A stretch of 64,000 nt of DNA from Asterias rubens (Eukaryota > Echinodermata > Asteroidea > Forcipulatida > Asteriidae). Each line of letters starts with the position of its first letter. Position 1 is the first letter of the stretch. The translations under genes and the position numbers were made by a program. The notes below the pieces were generated by a model. The model saw only the letters and a list, made by a program, of their open reading frames with translations, was not told the origin of the DNA and made no database searches. This document shows positions 28,643 through 57,555 of the stretch, piece after piece. The stretch is taken from positions 11,160,001 to 11,224,000 of the forward strand of contig NC_047068.1 in NCBI RefSeq assembly GCF_902459465.1, in the 5' to 3' direction.

Positions 28643-29221
28643 CGTCGATTTCACCAAACTCTTCCTAACTTAGGATTGATCTTAAGAATCAGGATGAGTC
28701 CCAGCCTTGCACTGTTACATCATGCGCCATTCGCTGGTACGAATGGCCCGAGGGCGAACTATTGGTAATATAAGATTATTCCTAAGTTAGGAAGAGTTAC
28801 TCGTCCAGCCTGCGTTGCGTGAAATCGGCTCCAGTACCTGAGCTGAAGTATTTTATTATTTGAGTGAGAATCGTTCTAAAAACTACGTTTATACTTGTTG
28901 TATTACAACAGCTCTCTGTTGCTCGTACCAAGCACTCTCTATTAATGTGTACAAGAGTGAAAAACGCCACTATTTATATTTCGAGTTGTCCCTCATCAGT
29001 TGGCTCTTTAAAAAGAGTGGTGGTTATCTCACTCTTCTAGAGGGGTTTCACTCCAGGATAGAGTGTGGGGAAACACAGACATAAGGAACCTTTATGTCTG
29101 TGGGAAAAAAAATCACTAAAAAAAATGCACACTTCAATCTAAAAGAGTGGAAGACCACTCGGAAAAGAGTTGTCCCTCATATTGCTATTCAAGAAGAATG
29201 CTTTTTCACTCTTTTACATTT

Positions 29222-29286
29222 AGAGAGTAAGTTTTTGAGCTGACAGTTATTTTGAGTAATTATCAAAAGTGTCCAGAGCCTTCAAA
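29222..29286 (+). mobile_element. TTAA-MITE right-end fragment
   Basis: Only 'cagttattttgagtaattat' to 'gtgtccagagcctt' remains. Confidence 0.45.
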
Positions 29287-29447
29287 GTCACAAACGTTTT
29301 ACATTTCTAGGTTGACAGACATAATGACATCTCCAAAACGAAAGCAACTATACAGCAGAGAATAACCCATTGTCAGTTGTCACAGTAAAAATTGACGAGC
29401 GCTCAAAAAAGCTCCCTGACGTTATTTCAAGAAATATTATTTCCGAT

Positions 29448-44847
<15,400 letters not shown>

Positions 44848-44978
44848 TTTAGACAGAGATTTTTAATGACTTTTCACTGACTTTGATTCTGAAGTTGTGT
44901 TCAATTAATGAACCGAACTTCTTATATGTAGGCTATGTTTACTTTGAACATTGTTGTCACGAAGTTGGCCTTTAGCCC

Positions 44979-45010
44979 CGAGTTTTTTTTTTTTTTTTTT
45001 TTGTTTTTTT
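44979..45010. repeat. T-run
   Basis: About 30 bases of nearly pure T. Confidence 0.85.
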
Positions 45011-45434
45011 TGGTGTGTGCCATTAAGCAGAACCACAATATTTTGAGGTTACAAAACGTGATAAATTATACCCTTTCGTTCAAATAGCACACTGACAAAA
45101 TCCATCGCTGAAACTAAAGGTAAAATATTGGTGCTGGGGAAACATCTGGACAATTAAAACTTTAGTTTTTAAAATGTTTTTAACAAGCCCATTTGCCGCT
45201 CTGGGTCATGTATTCTATTTGTTTTATAAGATAATCTGGATGTAAAAGAAATAGTTAGAACATTGTATGTGTGTAATAAACAAAGTAGAAAAACTACTAG
45301 GCCTATGAACGTACTTGAAAACACAAGCCTAAAGACGTTCACACTCGTTTACCTTTGTATAGCAAAAGAACGTATTTTCGTTCAAGTTTTTATGCATTTC
45401 AGGCTGATTGGAATAAAGCACCAACCCATACAGT

Positions 45435-45768
45435 TTAAAGGCACTGGCCACTATTGGTAATTGTCAAAGACCAGTATTCTCACTTGGTATATCACAACAT
45501 ATATGCATAAAATAACCGACCTTCGAAAATTTGGACTCAATATTGGTCATCGAAACTGCAAAAAAATAATGACGTATGAAAAACAATGCTGTTCCACTTG
45601 TGTGCTTTCAGATACATAAAAAAGGCTCCTGGAGAAATCAACTCTTTCTAAAAAACTACCTTACTTCGCAGAGGGAGCTGTGTCAACAGCTCACGATTGC
45701 TCATTATCGACAAGTTTTCATGCTCAACATTGAGTAATTACCTACAGTGTCCAGTTAAGTACCTTTAA
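45435..45768 (+). mobile_element. TTAA-MITE copy, diverged
   Basis: TTAA + 'aggcactggccactattgg' to 'cctacagtgtccagttaagt'; lies between the SLC43 and fringe start codons. Confidence 0.72.
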
Positions 45769-47201
45769 AGGGCATGTGTGCAAAGTACAATATCCACATT
45801 TGTTGTAGTCAATCAGCGTTGTTTACCAGTGCTTCCCTTCCGCACTGTGCATAAATATAAAACACAATCTTTACAGTGTTTTCTGTCTGTTTTTTGTTTT
45901 AGGATTTTACCCTCTTGCCTTGTGCGTGTTTTATGTATCGTTTATTTCCTACAGTTAATGAGAAAATAGAAAAAGCTGTTGCAAACAACTCACCAACGGA
46001 AAGGACCGATGGTATTAACATTTTTTAATCCTAAACTATTCATGGTTAAAATTTACAGTTTTATCCATATAAATATTGTTATCCATCCCGTTATTGGTGC
46101 TTGCGCTATGTGAATGCTGAAGAAAATATTATAAAAATAATATAATAATATATTTATTATAATTATTTTAAATCCATATCCCTGAGAGGGGAAGTATCGA
46201 CGGGGAACTTTCCAGTGCCCGTTATAGCGCCCTCTAACAGTCAGATAATGCAATTCAACGTTCAGTAGGGCCTACCAGTTTGTGCATGTGCCCTATAACA
46301 AGTTTATAAAGTTTCAAGGCCAAGTTTGACCACTTTACAGTACCTGTTAATTCCCCGCTACCCCCTTTGACGCTTTTACACCGATGTTCATCACTGTTTG
46401 GAGCCAGGTTTCAATATCGTGGGCCTGATGATCACGTAAATCCAGAACTTTTTCTTGAAAATGTCCAAAACTTTCCGATACCCCTGTTATAGCCCCCTCT
46501 AGCAGACCAATTATGTTAAATACCATTTTGGACCTGTTGTGGGCAACAGGTTCCTAAAAACTCAGCTGGAAGTGGTCGGTCGAGTTTGTTGTGGAACGTC
46601 CGTCAAGTCACTGGGTTCTGTGAAAAGTGGATGAAAGGCCGTGAGTTAGCACACAACTCGGCCATGAGAAAACCCACTTCTGAGCTGAGATTTGATTCTT
46701 AAAGTTGCTCACAGTGGGCAGCGTGTACCAGAGAATAGAACTGTGTTAACTCGGCAGTTGACTTGTTTGCTTTGGCAAGTAGTTTATTGAAATTCTAAAA
46801 AGATTTCTTCGGGTGCTGTTCCGTTTTGGAAGAAAATGGAGTCACCATTGCTTGCTGATGTGATGTAGATCAATCAATAACGTGGACCAGCGGGCACTGA
46901 GACTATGCAGAGCGGTGTCGTGGCGGTATAGTGGCGGTGGTGGTTGGTGTTGCTCCATGGTTGGTTCGTTTTTGGTGGTTAGAAGCTGGAGTTGCAACGT
47001 CCTGTATGGTCTCGTAAGTCTGCGATATTATGGGCAAATGTTTTCTCACCTAAAAAGTTATGCCCAATCGATCGTTTTGATGAAGGACTTTTGAAGATTA
47101 TGCACATTTCCTTCAGAAAGTTTAATATTTCAGGAACCTCCTCAAGAAATGAACTGTGAACTAGTTAAGTCTTCATGTACTTTTACTCACAAAGCAGCTG
47201 A
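45769..47201. other. Fringe upstream region; no gene recognised
   Basis: Must hold the fringe promoter and 5' leader unless upstream exons exist. No TATA box or conserved frame stands out. Confidence 0.4.
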
Positions 47202-50200
47202 ATGGTTGACATGTATATTTGCTCATCCCTTCGGAGGTGCAAATCTAAAATACAAAGAATGGCGGTTATCTTCGGAGCAGCCTATTTGACTCTGTGCGCT
47301 CTTGCTGCGCTGTCACTTTTTCCGTCAAGTGATTCCTCAGAAGACCTTCCGTCCAAAGTTCAATCCGCCCACGACAACTCCTGGCATCGCCTCTTCAAGA
47401 AAGGGGCGAGGCCCCGTAACATCTTCTTCAGCAGTGAAGGGCAGATGCACGAGACGGACACCGAACAATCAAACTTTGACGACACTTCAAACAGTTCCAG
47501 AAAGTTTGTGAAACACGCTTTACTTCCAAACGATTCCAGTACTTTAGAAAACAATTTCCGGCCAACGGAACTTTCTGATATTTTTATCGGGTTGAAAACG
47601 ACGGAGAAGTATCATGAAAGTCGCTTACTGGTTCTTTTCGAGACATGGCTTGAACGTCCAGATATTCGAGCACAGGTAAGACCAATTACATGTAATTGTT
47701 TTAAAGGCAGTGGACACTATTGGTTATTACTCATAATAATTATTAGCATAAAACCGTTCTTGGTATGGAGTAATGGGGAGAGGTTGATATTTGTTTTGAG
47801 TAATTACCAAACGTGTACCTTCCCTTTAATGTTCCCCCCCCTCCCCTTTCCGATATTCCAGATGGTTTCCTCAATTTTTGGTTGATTCGCCCGTTAATGC
47901 TGATGGCTAAGTTCATTGGTCTGCTTCATTTAAAGGGTTTGGGTACATTTTAACAACACAAATTACAAACGTCCACAGATTTACATTAAACTTACATGGT
48001 TTAAAGCTTTCCTAAAAAAAAAATTATCTGCTGAGGTGCTGCAGTTTTTGAGAAATGAGTAAAACAATTTCGAAAAAGAAATGTTTGTAGCATTTTTGCA
48101 TTTACATTGACAACTAATTCATGCGACTCTCCTGAAAACATTGCTATGTAATTTTCACTTTTTTTTCTCAAAAACTTGACAACTAATGAAGCTGAAACTT
48201 CTACAGGTAATTTATATACATACATCTTTATTCACAATGAGCAGGGATTTATGCCACGGCCAAAAATAAAAAATGCTACAAAAAGGTATCAAAACCTTAA
48301 AGACACTGGGCACTATTGGTAACTGTCAAAAACCAGTCTTCTCACTTGGTATATCTCAACATATGCACAAATAACAAACCTGTGAAAATTTTAGCTCAAT
48401 TAGGTCGTCAAAGTTGCGAGATAATAATAACAACAGAAAAAAACACCCTTCTGACACAAAATTCTAAAGAGGGAGCCGTTTCTCACAATGTTTTTTACTA
48501 TCAACCTCTTCCCATTACTCGTTACCAAGTAAGGTTTTATGGTAATAATTATTTTGAGTAATTATAAATAGTGTCCACTGCCTTTAATACTGATTTACAG
48601 AAAAGCAAACTCAATTTGTGTCTAAAGAAAAACTGGTTACTTGCAACCCAAAACACAGACCTGAAACAGAAAAGGCTGAACAACAATTTTTGAAACTGTC
48701 AAAAGGTAGTTTCCGTTCAAGCATTCAGCTAAAAATTAAATTGTTGAAGTAAAAGAAATAACAAAACTAATAAACTGTTCTAAAAACAGTTTTGATTTAA
48801 ACCCAAACAAACCTTAACAAATCATAACAAAGTGCTTGACTGCCACAACAAAAATATTTACAGATTATTATTTATGGTTGAGGGGGTTAATAAGATAAAC
48901 CTAACTATTTGTCACATGTTTTTGATTAAAGCCCCTTTCACTGAAAGCAATTTACAATGTATCAAAATTGTGAAATTGCTAAATTGTAGCAGGGTTGTAG
49001 TTTTATTTTACAAAATGTACCTGTGTGAAAGGACTTAACCACTCTACTGTCACAGTTCTCTTGCAAAATCTTGTAAAAATTGCTACATTTGACCACCATG
49101 CTAAAATTGGGCAAGGGACCCCAGTTAAATTGCTGTGTGTGAAAAGCACTTTAGATGCAAGGTGTTTGTGGTGATCATGTTACACCTGATCATCGACTTT
49201 TGGATAAATGCCAGACTTTTCTGTGTGCTGCATTACATCAATAACTCCTCACCTAGTCTGCCTCCGATGCTAAATGTTCCAAACTACTCAAAAAATGTTA
49301 AGGAGTGTCCCGGCTTCTTGAAATAAAATTAAGAATATTTTCTTACACAACTTAATTTCTTACTTTTGGACTTTTAGAAGGGTTAGGGTTAAACTTAATA
49401 TTGTAACTTGGCTAAATTCCTTCATGGTCCCAAAAAGGTCCCTTTGCTATGAGTAAAATACAACAGTTTTCTAGAGGCCTACTCTAGCAGTTTTCTAGAG
49501 GCCTACATGTAGTATACCCTGAAACACCCTATGTTGAAATTCCTCAATCCAGGGCATTATAATTTGTAACAACCTTTAAAGGTCACAACCTTCAGATGTT
49601 TTGATTTACAAAAGTTTTGGTTTTAACAAGTTATTCATGGGACTTGGCGCTCGATTCAGTCACTAGTTACATTGTGTTTACGGTGGTGAACATTTGTTTT
49701 CAGTTCCTATACATCAAACTTAATAGCAAAAGGGTACAGATATCACAATATTTTGATTATCGACCCCTCTATACCCCAATCTCCCACAGTTTAAAGGTCT
49801 CAAATTCATTGTCCCCTGTAGTTATAAATCTGAAGGCATGCATGATTTTCAATAAATTGCAGCAACAATGAAATGAGCATCAAGTGTTATTTTAACCACT
49901 GTCGTCAACTTTGCATACAATGCAAGGACAGATTGTGTGTATTGAACATTATTATGGTTGCTCAGCCCAAACAATACTTGTCAATAATATCTGGAGGTTG
50001 CTATCGGTTCACTGAGGTCAGTTGGAGGGGAATAATTTAAAGGAATATTACAGAATTGGTTTTTGCTAACAAAACAGTTGCTGACAGTGTAAGCACTTAT
50101 GTAATCCACCACATACGTACATTAACTGACAAGCCTGTTGAAGTTTGAGATTGAAACTTTGAACACGAGAAAATAGTGAAAAACTTACTACACATTTTGC

Positions 50201-53200
50201 ATGACATCGATTTAAAAAAAATTAATCAAACGCTCACTGAGCGAATAACTCCAAACAGGAAATTAGTTTCATTTATTTCTCATTAAATAAAACATTTTAG
50301 ACAGAAATGTTTCAAGGGATGTTTTCTACTATCATCATCATTAGAGAGTGTAATTGTTACATTAATCTCACAGCCGCGGTTCTGCCATTTTTTAAATGGT
50401 CAGTTAGGACCTCGTCTCCACTAATTTGTCCCCTCATTTTATAGTTGACAGTCTGGAAGAGTATTCTTGCACAGGCACTTGCCAATGAACATGGCGTTAC
50501 CAAAAACCTCTTTAAAGTTTTGTTTACACTGTTTTTTGTTGTTGTTGTTGAAGTACCGCAATTTAAACTAACAGGCAGAAAGAGGTCGCAGGAGACTTCT
50601 GCGCAGCCACGGTAATTTTACAGGGCCACTAAAAAGTCCAATAGGGGCTGCTTTCGTACTGTTTTTATCTTTCTTATTCCGCCTCTACTTTTCAGAGATG
50701 TTTATATTATATTTCGGTGTATTTTTGTATAAATGGTAAAATTTTTAGTGTAATTTTTATATAACATATTTTTAGACACGGAAAACCAAAACGCATTTCA
50801 CTGTACAAATATTTTTTAACAAGTGACAGTAAAACATTATTTTATTCTATTGTTCATGCTGTAAACCTACCGCGACCGCGCTGTAAAACACATATTTTAT
50901 GCAAGCGTTGCGGAATACAAGTTTAGTTGGGAGTGCATGGAAGAATTACACCAAAGCCAGTCCTGGTAACTTTCCGCATGGCAGCGGAAGAAAATTCCAC
51001 TGGGAACATGGCTTTAGCTGTAACAAATTATAGAGGCACCAAGGACAAGACCAGGGCAACAAAAATTGTGGCCTTCTTGAAATTCAGTGCATGGTCTCTA
51101 AAGTAAACTTGAATCGTTTACATGTGATGAAGACTTCTGAAACTATAGGAGAAAAATAAAGTAACCTAGTCATTTTATTTGAAGGCACGTGTACATTGGT
51201 AACTGCATTATTTTGTTAGCAACATTTTAGGAAAAGTTCTCCCTTCTGAAAAATTACTTGCATGATGTATACGTTCATGATAATACCCACATGTTTTGTC
51301 AAAAGTTTTTGGAAGTTACTGGAAGGTGTCTTGTTTTCTTTCTCTTTTTCAGACTTACATTTTCACAGACGCAGACGATAGCAAATTTTATAAGGAAACA
51401 AGTGAGTATAAAAGACCAAATTTTAATAGGAACCACATTTCTTAGAGCAACCTTTCTACTATTGATAACGTTTTTTTTCAGTAATTTGACCCACCATTTG
51501 AAACCATAACTTAATAGGTTGTGTAGGGTGCTCAGAACTAATGATGAATTTTGTCAGTGAATTTTATTGTATCTTTCTTTGCATTTGTGTCTATAAATCA
51601 GCATTACGTTGAACCAAAAAAAAAACAAAAAAAAAAAACAATAATTACTTTTAAATTCCTAACCTTTTTTCTCGTGTCCTTTTCATGTAAAGATGGACAC
51701 TTTATCAACACTCATTGTGCCAACCGGCATACAAGGTAAGACATTTAGATTTGCAGAGAATTTCAGTTTTTATTTGAAACCAAACTGACTAGTCAAGATA
51801 ATTTGTTTGTTTTCTTCATCTTGCATGCGAGTACAAAAATGGTTTATGTTTAATCTCACTGCTTCAATTCAGCATTGTGTGTAGAATCATAGTTCAAGAT
51901 TGCAGATATAGCTCTTCTTTGTTGAACACAATCGCCAAATTCCGCACCTTAATAACTGAAATATGACAACAACAACTTTTTATGATCCGTGACGGCGGAC
52001 AAAGGGCTCCTAGGGTTTGGTTTATTCAGCTATTTTGAGTTTGGTATGTTGACTTGCTTGTGCGTCTGGGTCGAGATTTTTGAGGGAAAACAAATCTGGC
52101 AAATGAATGATGATCGAGGGGCTCAATAAAATCTTGGAAAGTCGTGAGGTTCAGGAAAAAAAGGATTTGGACTTGGATACTTTTAACTGCTGATTTGACA
52201 TTTATGTTTATGAATCAAGAAAGACGTGATTTACCTGTTTTGGTAAAAAAAGCTATTAAGAAATTTATTATATCAAGGAAACTGACCGGGTAAAATTAAA
52301 ATTAATTTTGGGTTGAACAAAAACAAATTGACTCAAGCAGGACTTGAACCTGTGACCTCCGGATTTACGAGCTGGTGCTTTACCATTTGAGTTGTACATG
52401 TATATAGATCTGGCTTTAATGTTGGCGGTCTCCCCAATTTTTTGGTTTAACTGTGGATCAGTTGAAAAAGTTTATGTCCTCAATTCACAATGACTTACAA
52501 AGTAGTTTCCTCTTTTCTAGATAGAGGCCCCTGGCAAGAAAGATTTAGGACACAGTAGGGATTGATGTTACCGAATTCTAAGAATGATTTTGGATTGATT
52601 TCCTCTGTAGTAAGGTTTTGGAACTTAATTTCAAACTCTGGGCCAAATTTCATAGAACTGTGCTTAGGCACAAAAGTAGCTAAGCACAAAATCTTGCTTA
52701 ACAGAATAGGTTACCTGTACAAGCCAAAATATCATATCACATGTACCGTCTGTGACTTGTATTCTGCTGATTTTTGCTCAGCAGAAATATTATTGGCAAT
52801 ATTTTCTGCTTAAGATGCTCCATAAAATTGGGTCCTGTTCATAAAAAATACTGTTTATTTCCAGTTGTTTTGATTGTGTTTCCCTTTTCTTCTTCAGACA
52901 AGGTTTATGCTGCAAAATGGGCGCCATGTTTTCAATGTATTTGAAATCAAAAAAGAGGTAATCATTATCATTTAAATGTTTTTCTTACAAATTTTGAGCT
53001 TTTTTGATTTGACCGAATTAAGTGTTTTTTTGAGTTGACCATTAACGACGAACTCAAGGTCAGAAGAGTGAGTTCCAGTCCTGCTTGTAGCACTTCTTTA
53101 GTGTTCTTTAGCAAGACACTTGACCATTATTGCTTCGTCCTTCGGATGGGATTTATAAAGCCATTGGTCCTGTGTGTTGTATAATGCATGTTAAAGAACC

Positions 53201-55159
53201 CAGTATTATCATTAAGAGAAGGGGATCACCTCAATGTTTCTGGTAGTGGCTGCTGAGTATGCAGTAGCACCTTGTAAACCCTTTTAAGGTTCTACATGAA
53301 TTTGCCATATAATTTATAAAAACTTCAAAACCTCTTGAAAAGTGTCTATCTTTGTTTAAGCGCCTGGAGCACCTTATTGGTGGATGTTTGTAATATAAAA
53401 CTATATTATTGTTGTTATAATGGAGAAATTGGCTTGGTCTTACCTTAGTGGCCCCTTAAATGTTCCAAATGAAATTTTAACATTTTCTCTTGGAGAAGAC
53501 AATGCCTCGAAGCATCAGGTCGACAACCTTATTTGTAATGTTTCTTCTGGTGATTTGTTTTTCTTGAAGATGGTGGTGTACATTGGATGACGATAACTAC
53601 CTAAATGTTGAGAATTTAGTCTCCTTATTACGATCATATCGTCACGATAAAGATGTTTATATTGGACGACCGAGCACAGCAACGGAGATAGTTGCCAACG
53701 ACAAAGGAGATGGTAGCAAGGTGAGATTTGATCTCGTAAGATGGTCCTCAAGGAACTTTTAAAATATTTATTTGATTTAAAGGCAGTGGAAACTATCGAT
53801 AATACCTCAAAATAATTATTTGCAGAAAACCTTACTTGGTAAAGAGTAATGGGGAGAGGTTGGTAGTATAAAACATTGTGGGAAATGGCTTCCTCTGAAG
53901 TGATGTAGTTATCGAGAAAGAAGTAATTATTTATAAATTTCGAGATGGTAGAATTAGAATTTGAGGTCCCGAAATCAAGCATCTGAAAGCACACAACTTT
54001 GTGTGTTTTTTCTTTCATTGTTATCTCGCATCTTCGATGACCAATTGAGCCTAAATTTTTACAGGTCTGTTATTTTATGCATGTTGAGATACACCAAGTG
54101 AGAAGACTGGTCTTTGACAATTACCAACAGTGTCCAGTGTCTTTAAAGGGAAGGTATTATACCTTTGTAATGGCAATACAAATTGACTAGGTTTGAAGTA
54201 CAGCAGCCTTCAATAGTATAATGCATTTTGAGAATCATTTCACTTTAAGTTTCTATCCCCAAAATTATAATTGAGAATCGTTTTGTTTGATACCATTATC
54301 AGATTGTATATTCCAATTAAGGATTATTCTTCCGTTGTGTGGTTTTCGGGGATATCTAAAAAACCTCACTTTTTGAAACGAAATTTTCACAGGTTTTATT
54401 TTTATTGTTTACATCAACATTTATATAGTATTAAAATGATCTAAAGGCTCCAAAAACCAAAGTTATATTTTCCTTTTATTATGTGATTTGGTAAATAAGC
54501 TTTTTGTTTTACCCTAAATGCGCTTAGAGGCTTTTGCATTAGGTCCTTTACAAATTACAAATCTTATAAAGCACCCAACAATCAGTTATTTGTTAGTGTT
54601 CTAGCGGTTGAGACATCTGGAATGCGGGGGTGTAGGTTCAAATCCCATCCACGTAGTCTGTGGATTTTTTCCCACTGCAGGACCCGGAAAGCACCAAGGG
54701 TGGAAACCAAAGTAACATTCTGGGGTTTTCTATTAAAAAAAACTATCCAGTATGTTTTCAATATTTGTGGAGAATTGTTGAAAAACAGGAAATACTGCTA
54801 GCTTTTGCTACACAATATTTTGTGGATTGTAAAATGTTTTGATTTTTTATGTTATAGAGCTGTTTGACTATACACTTTTGTACGACTCTAAATTGCTTCT
54901 GGTCCCTTTGTGGTTTGTAAAGGAAAATAGAACGTGAAGCCAAGTTGTTAGATCGTATCTTGCCCGAGCCTGGGCGGACTGTAAGAGCACATTTCACATT
55001 TTTGTTTTATTCAATGAGTGTTTTTTTTTTTTTTCAGCGGATGGTAATGAAGGGTCCGGTTAAAAGTAAATGGAGAGCGACAAAGTTTTGGTTTGGAACT
55101 GGAGGAGCTGGAGTGTGCATCAGTCGATCTCTGGCCCTTAAGATGAGCCCATATGCCAG
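47202..55159 (+). CDS. FNG: Fringe glycosyltransferase, 5' part of gene (6 exons)
   Basis: Exons 47202-47675, 51353-51401, 51693-51735, 52898-52957, 53570-53720 and 55038-55159 join in frame (299 codons plus 2 nt). Fringe adds N-acetylglucosamine in beta-1,3 linkage to O-fucose on Notch EGF repeats in the Golgi. The N-terminus is type II: a basic tail (RRCKSK) and a hydrophobic anchor at about residues 20-40. A stem with several N-glycosylation-type sites follows, then the catalytic domain: [28 protein letters not shown], the DDD metal motif at residues 215-217 (TLDDDNYLN), VYIGRPS and [28 protein letters not shown] directly precedes the ATG at 47202; the ATG at 47259 has the best context and would make the anchor signal-peptide-like. 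The linker after GRPS is longer and more basic than in vertebrates. Exons encoding the conserved LPDD segment and C-terminus were not found before 64000. Confidence 0.93.
47701..47829 (-). mobile_element. TTAA-MITE internal-deletion derivative, 129 bp
   Basis: TTAA borders, left end 'aggcagtggacactattgg', then 'taatggggagaggttgata' jumps to 'ttttgagtaattaccaaa'. In fringe intron 1, just downstream of exon 1. Confidence 0.8.
47935..48095. repeat. Foldback family fragment (5510-5892 type)
   Basis: 'gggtttgggtacattttaac', 'cacagatttacattaaactt' and 'ctgcagtttttgagaaatga' match one arm only. Confidence 0.65.
48297..48597 (+). mobile_element. TTAA-MITE copy lacking the hairpin
   Basis: TTAA borders, ends present; the part between 'acacaaaattctaaa' and 'gagggagccgtttctcac' is shortened. 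Confidence 0.78.
48598..50036. other. Fringe intron 1, no additional feature
   Basis: AT-rich intronic sequence; open frames without family resemblance. 'gggttagggtt' at about 49381 is too short to call. Confidence 0.45.
50037..50370. mobile_element. 'ACAGAATTGGTTTTTGC' element, partial
   Basis: TTAA at 50037-50040, then 'aggaatattacagaattggt' and 'ttgctaacaaaacagttgct', shared with 58925-59214. The right end differs. Confidence 0.55.
52322..52402 (-). repeat. tRNA-like sequence (SINE head or pseudo-tRNA)
   Basis: The reverse strand reads 'caaatggtaaagcaccagct' (A-box-like) and 'cacaggttcaagtcctgctt' (T-arm). No complete acceptor stem. In a fringe intron. Confidence 0.5.
52640..52838. repeat. 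GGGCCC-type element, common variant
   Basis: 'gggccaaatttcatagaact', 'aaagtagctaagcacaaaat', 'ggttacctgtacaagcc' and 'ctgcttaagatgctccataa' follow the family order. In a fringe intron. Confidence 0.7.
53070..53410 (+). repeat. SINE-like repeat ('CTTCGGATGGGA' family)
   Basis: 'agcaagacacttgaccatta', 'gtccttcggatgggatttat', 'aaagaacccagtattatc', 'caccttgtaaaccctttta' and 'gcgcctggagcaccttattg'. In fringe intron 4. Confidence 0.7.
53777..54146 (-). mobile_element. TTAA-MITE copy in fringe intron 5
   Basis: TTAA borders; 'aggcagtggaaactatcgat' to 'accaacagtgtccagtgtc'; central hairpin decayed. Confidence 0.8.
54590..54745 (+). repeat. tRNA-like SINE
   Basis: 'tctagcggttgagacatctg' (A-box-like) and 'gtaggttcaaatcccatcca' (B box), followed by 'gtggattttttcccactgca', similar in layout to 43862-43985. 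Confidence 0.6.
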
Positions 55160-57168
55160 GTAAGCAAAATCAATGCCATTCGGTAATCCTTTAAGATTGT
55201 ATTTCTTAATTGTTTGTTTCATAATTTTTAATATACCTACTTTTATAAGTCTCTGTATTTTAAACTCAATTCAGCCTTTGGCTGCAATGTTTGAATGTTG
55301 GTAATAAACAAACAAAAAACAAACAAAAATCCAAGCGGAAAGTTATAACAAGGGTTCCAAAGGCTTGTACTTTGAGATATTCTTTTTCCCTTGCACTTTT
55401 GAACTCCATACCTGAGCCCCAAATTCATGAAGCTGGTAAGCAAAAGGAATTGCTAAGCACAGATTTGTAATGTATTTCATTTGTAACTAGTTACCTGCTA
55501 CTTTTGGGGGTGGAGCTAGGGGGTTGTCGCCCTGACACAAATGAACGAGCCCATAGTTGAAACTGCTTAGAAACAGTATTAACTTGAGCCTGTATGAGAC
55601 ACATAGTTTGATATTGATGAACTCTGCTCTTCTTAAGGCGAAAAATAAACCTCATTATCGGCTTAAGAATGGAAGAGAAAACATGTATTATAAAAGCGTA
55701 AATATCCTGTGAGAATGTGAGAATAACCCACTCCAGGCTTGACTGATAATCACTTCCCTTTTGCCTGTGAACTGCCCTTTTCTTTATTTCCCTTGCCCCA
55801 TGCCGTTTCAGTTTGCTTTGTGGAGTGTGTTAAGCTAACGTGGGAAACTTTGTACTAACTTTGGGGTTTCTGTGGAAACTTTAGAATCGGTGAGAGGGAC
55901 TGGCCAAGGTTGACCTCAACTCAAGGTTCCTCGGGGTCTGTGGCTTCTGCTAAGATTATTTCTTAGTATTTTATGACCCCAAAACTTTAAATAAATATCG
56001 GTGATTTTAAATAGGACCAAAGTTTGTGGTTGTTCTTTGATGAGAAGTATCTTATAGTTTGTTTTGGTATTTCAAATTCAATTTGTAAAAGTTGTTATTT
56101 CTTTTGTAGCTGACCCCAAAACTCATGAATTTTTTACCTTTATTTTGTACTTGTTTGTGTGAAACGTGCTTAAATCTCCCTTGTGTCCTTAATAAACACA
56201 CCCAAGAATGAATATTGCAAACTGCTTATAAAAAAATTATATTACCTGCACTTAAAATGCAACACAAATATTCATGCCGTCCTCTTCGAAAATAGCAGAG
56301 TCTTTTTCAAATGCGAATTGATAAGTGTTGATTTGTTGTATTATGCTTCGAGTATCTTAACAAATGAAATCAAAATTGTGACACGGTCCATAACTTTGAG
56401 CAGTCAAAAGTTTGGTTTGGGCAGTGTTAGTTCTTTTATAAAGTAAAAGGAAAATCGCCAAGTTTAGAGATTGGATATTTGAGTGAATCATGATATTCTA
56501 CTTGTCTTTCCAATCATATTCATTGCATAATGAATGCTTTAATAGTCGAAAGCGCCCAATCCATGGCAAGGCAAGGTGTCCCTTTAAGCATCTATGTTTA
56601 TTGATTTATTTTTACCATTTGTTAACATCAATGCAGTTTTACCAACATTTCAGAATTTGAAACAACAGAGAGCAAAATCCCTGTTTTCTCACAGGTGGTT
56701 TGGATCAGTTGTTGACATCCCTCATACAATGAGTAAACAATCTGACAATTAGTGCTTTTTGTTTATTCATAACGATCCTTTTGAATCTTTGGTTGATTGT
56801 GTGGGCGTCGTCTATACCAGGCCTTGTAGTTCTAGCACACGTAGCCCTGTGTGGACAGCTGCTCCAGCTTTTCACACTTCTAGAAGTTTTGTCGGACGCT
56901 GATCAATAGTTTTGTTGTGATTCTGTGATTGTTTGATGATCAATCTGTATCTGTTCATTCATTGGGATGCCAATAGATGGGAGGTGTTGGGTTAATAATT
57001 GTGAATATCTGAGAGAAATTGTGATTTACAGATGAGATTTGCTGACTAGTGCAGCAGAGGGAAATTTGTAATCGATTTTGCATTACAATTGATTTTGTAC
57101 AAATAATTTTGTACAATATCAGCAAATGTAGTAACAAATTTTTTTTTTTTAATATCTACATGTAACTC
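55160..57168. other. No further fringe exon recognised
   Basis: Sequence after the last found exon's donor. The next family segment (LPDD and the region after it) was sought on the plus strand and not seen. Confidence 0.45.
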
Positions 57169-57555
57169 TTAAAGGCAGTGGACACTGTTGGTATTTACTC
57201 AAAATAATTATCAGCATAAAACCTAACTTGGTAACGAGTAACGGGGACAGGTTGATAGTATAAAACATTGTGAGAAGCGGCTCCCTCTGAAGTGACGTAG
57301 ATTTTGAGAAAGAAGTACTTTTCCCTGTATTGATTTCAATGTACCTCAAGTTTAGAATTTGAGGTCTTGAAATCAAGCATCTGAAAGCACACAACTTTAT
57401 GTTGACAAGGGTGTTTTTTTCTATCATTATTATCTCGCTATTTTGATGACCAATCAAGCTCAAATTTTCACAGGTTTGTTATGTTGTGCATTAAAAAAAA
57501 TGTTGAGATACAGCGAGTGAGAAGACAGGTCTTTGACAATTACCACTGTCTTTAA
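57169..57555 (-). mobile_element. TTAA-MITE copy, full length
   Basis: TTAA + 'aggcagtggacactgttgg'; the right end is shortened ('aattaccactgtcttt'). Interior conserved. Confidence 0.85.
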
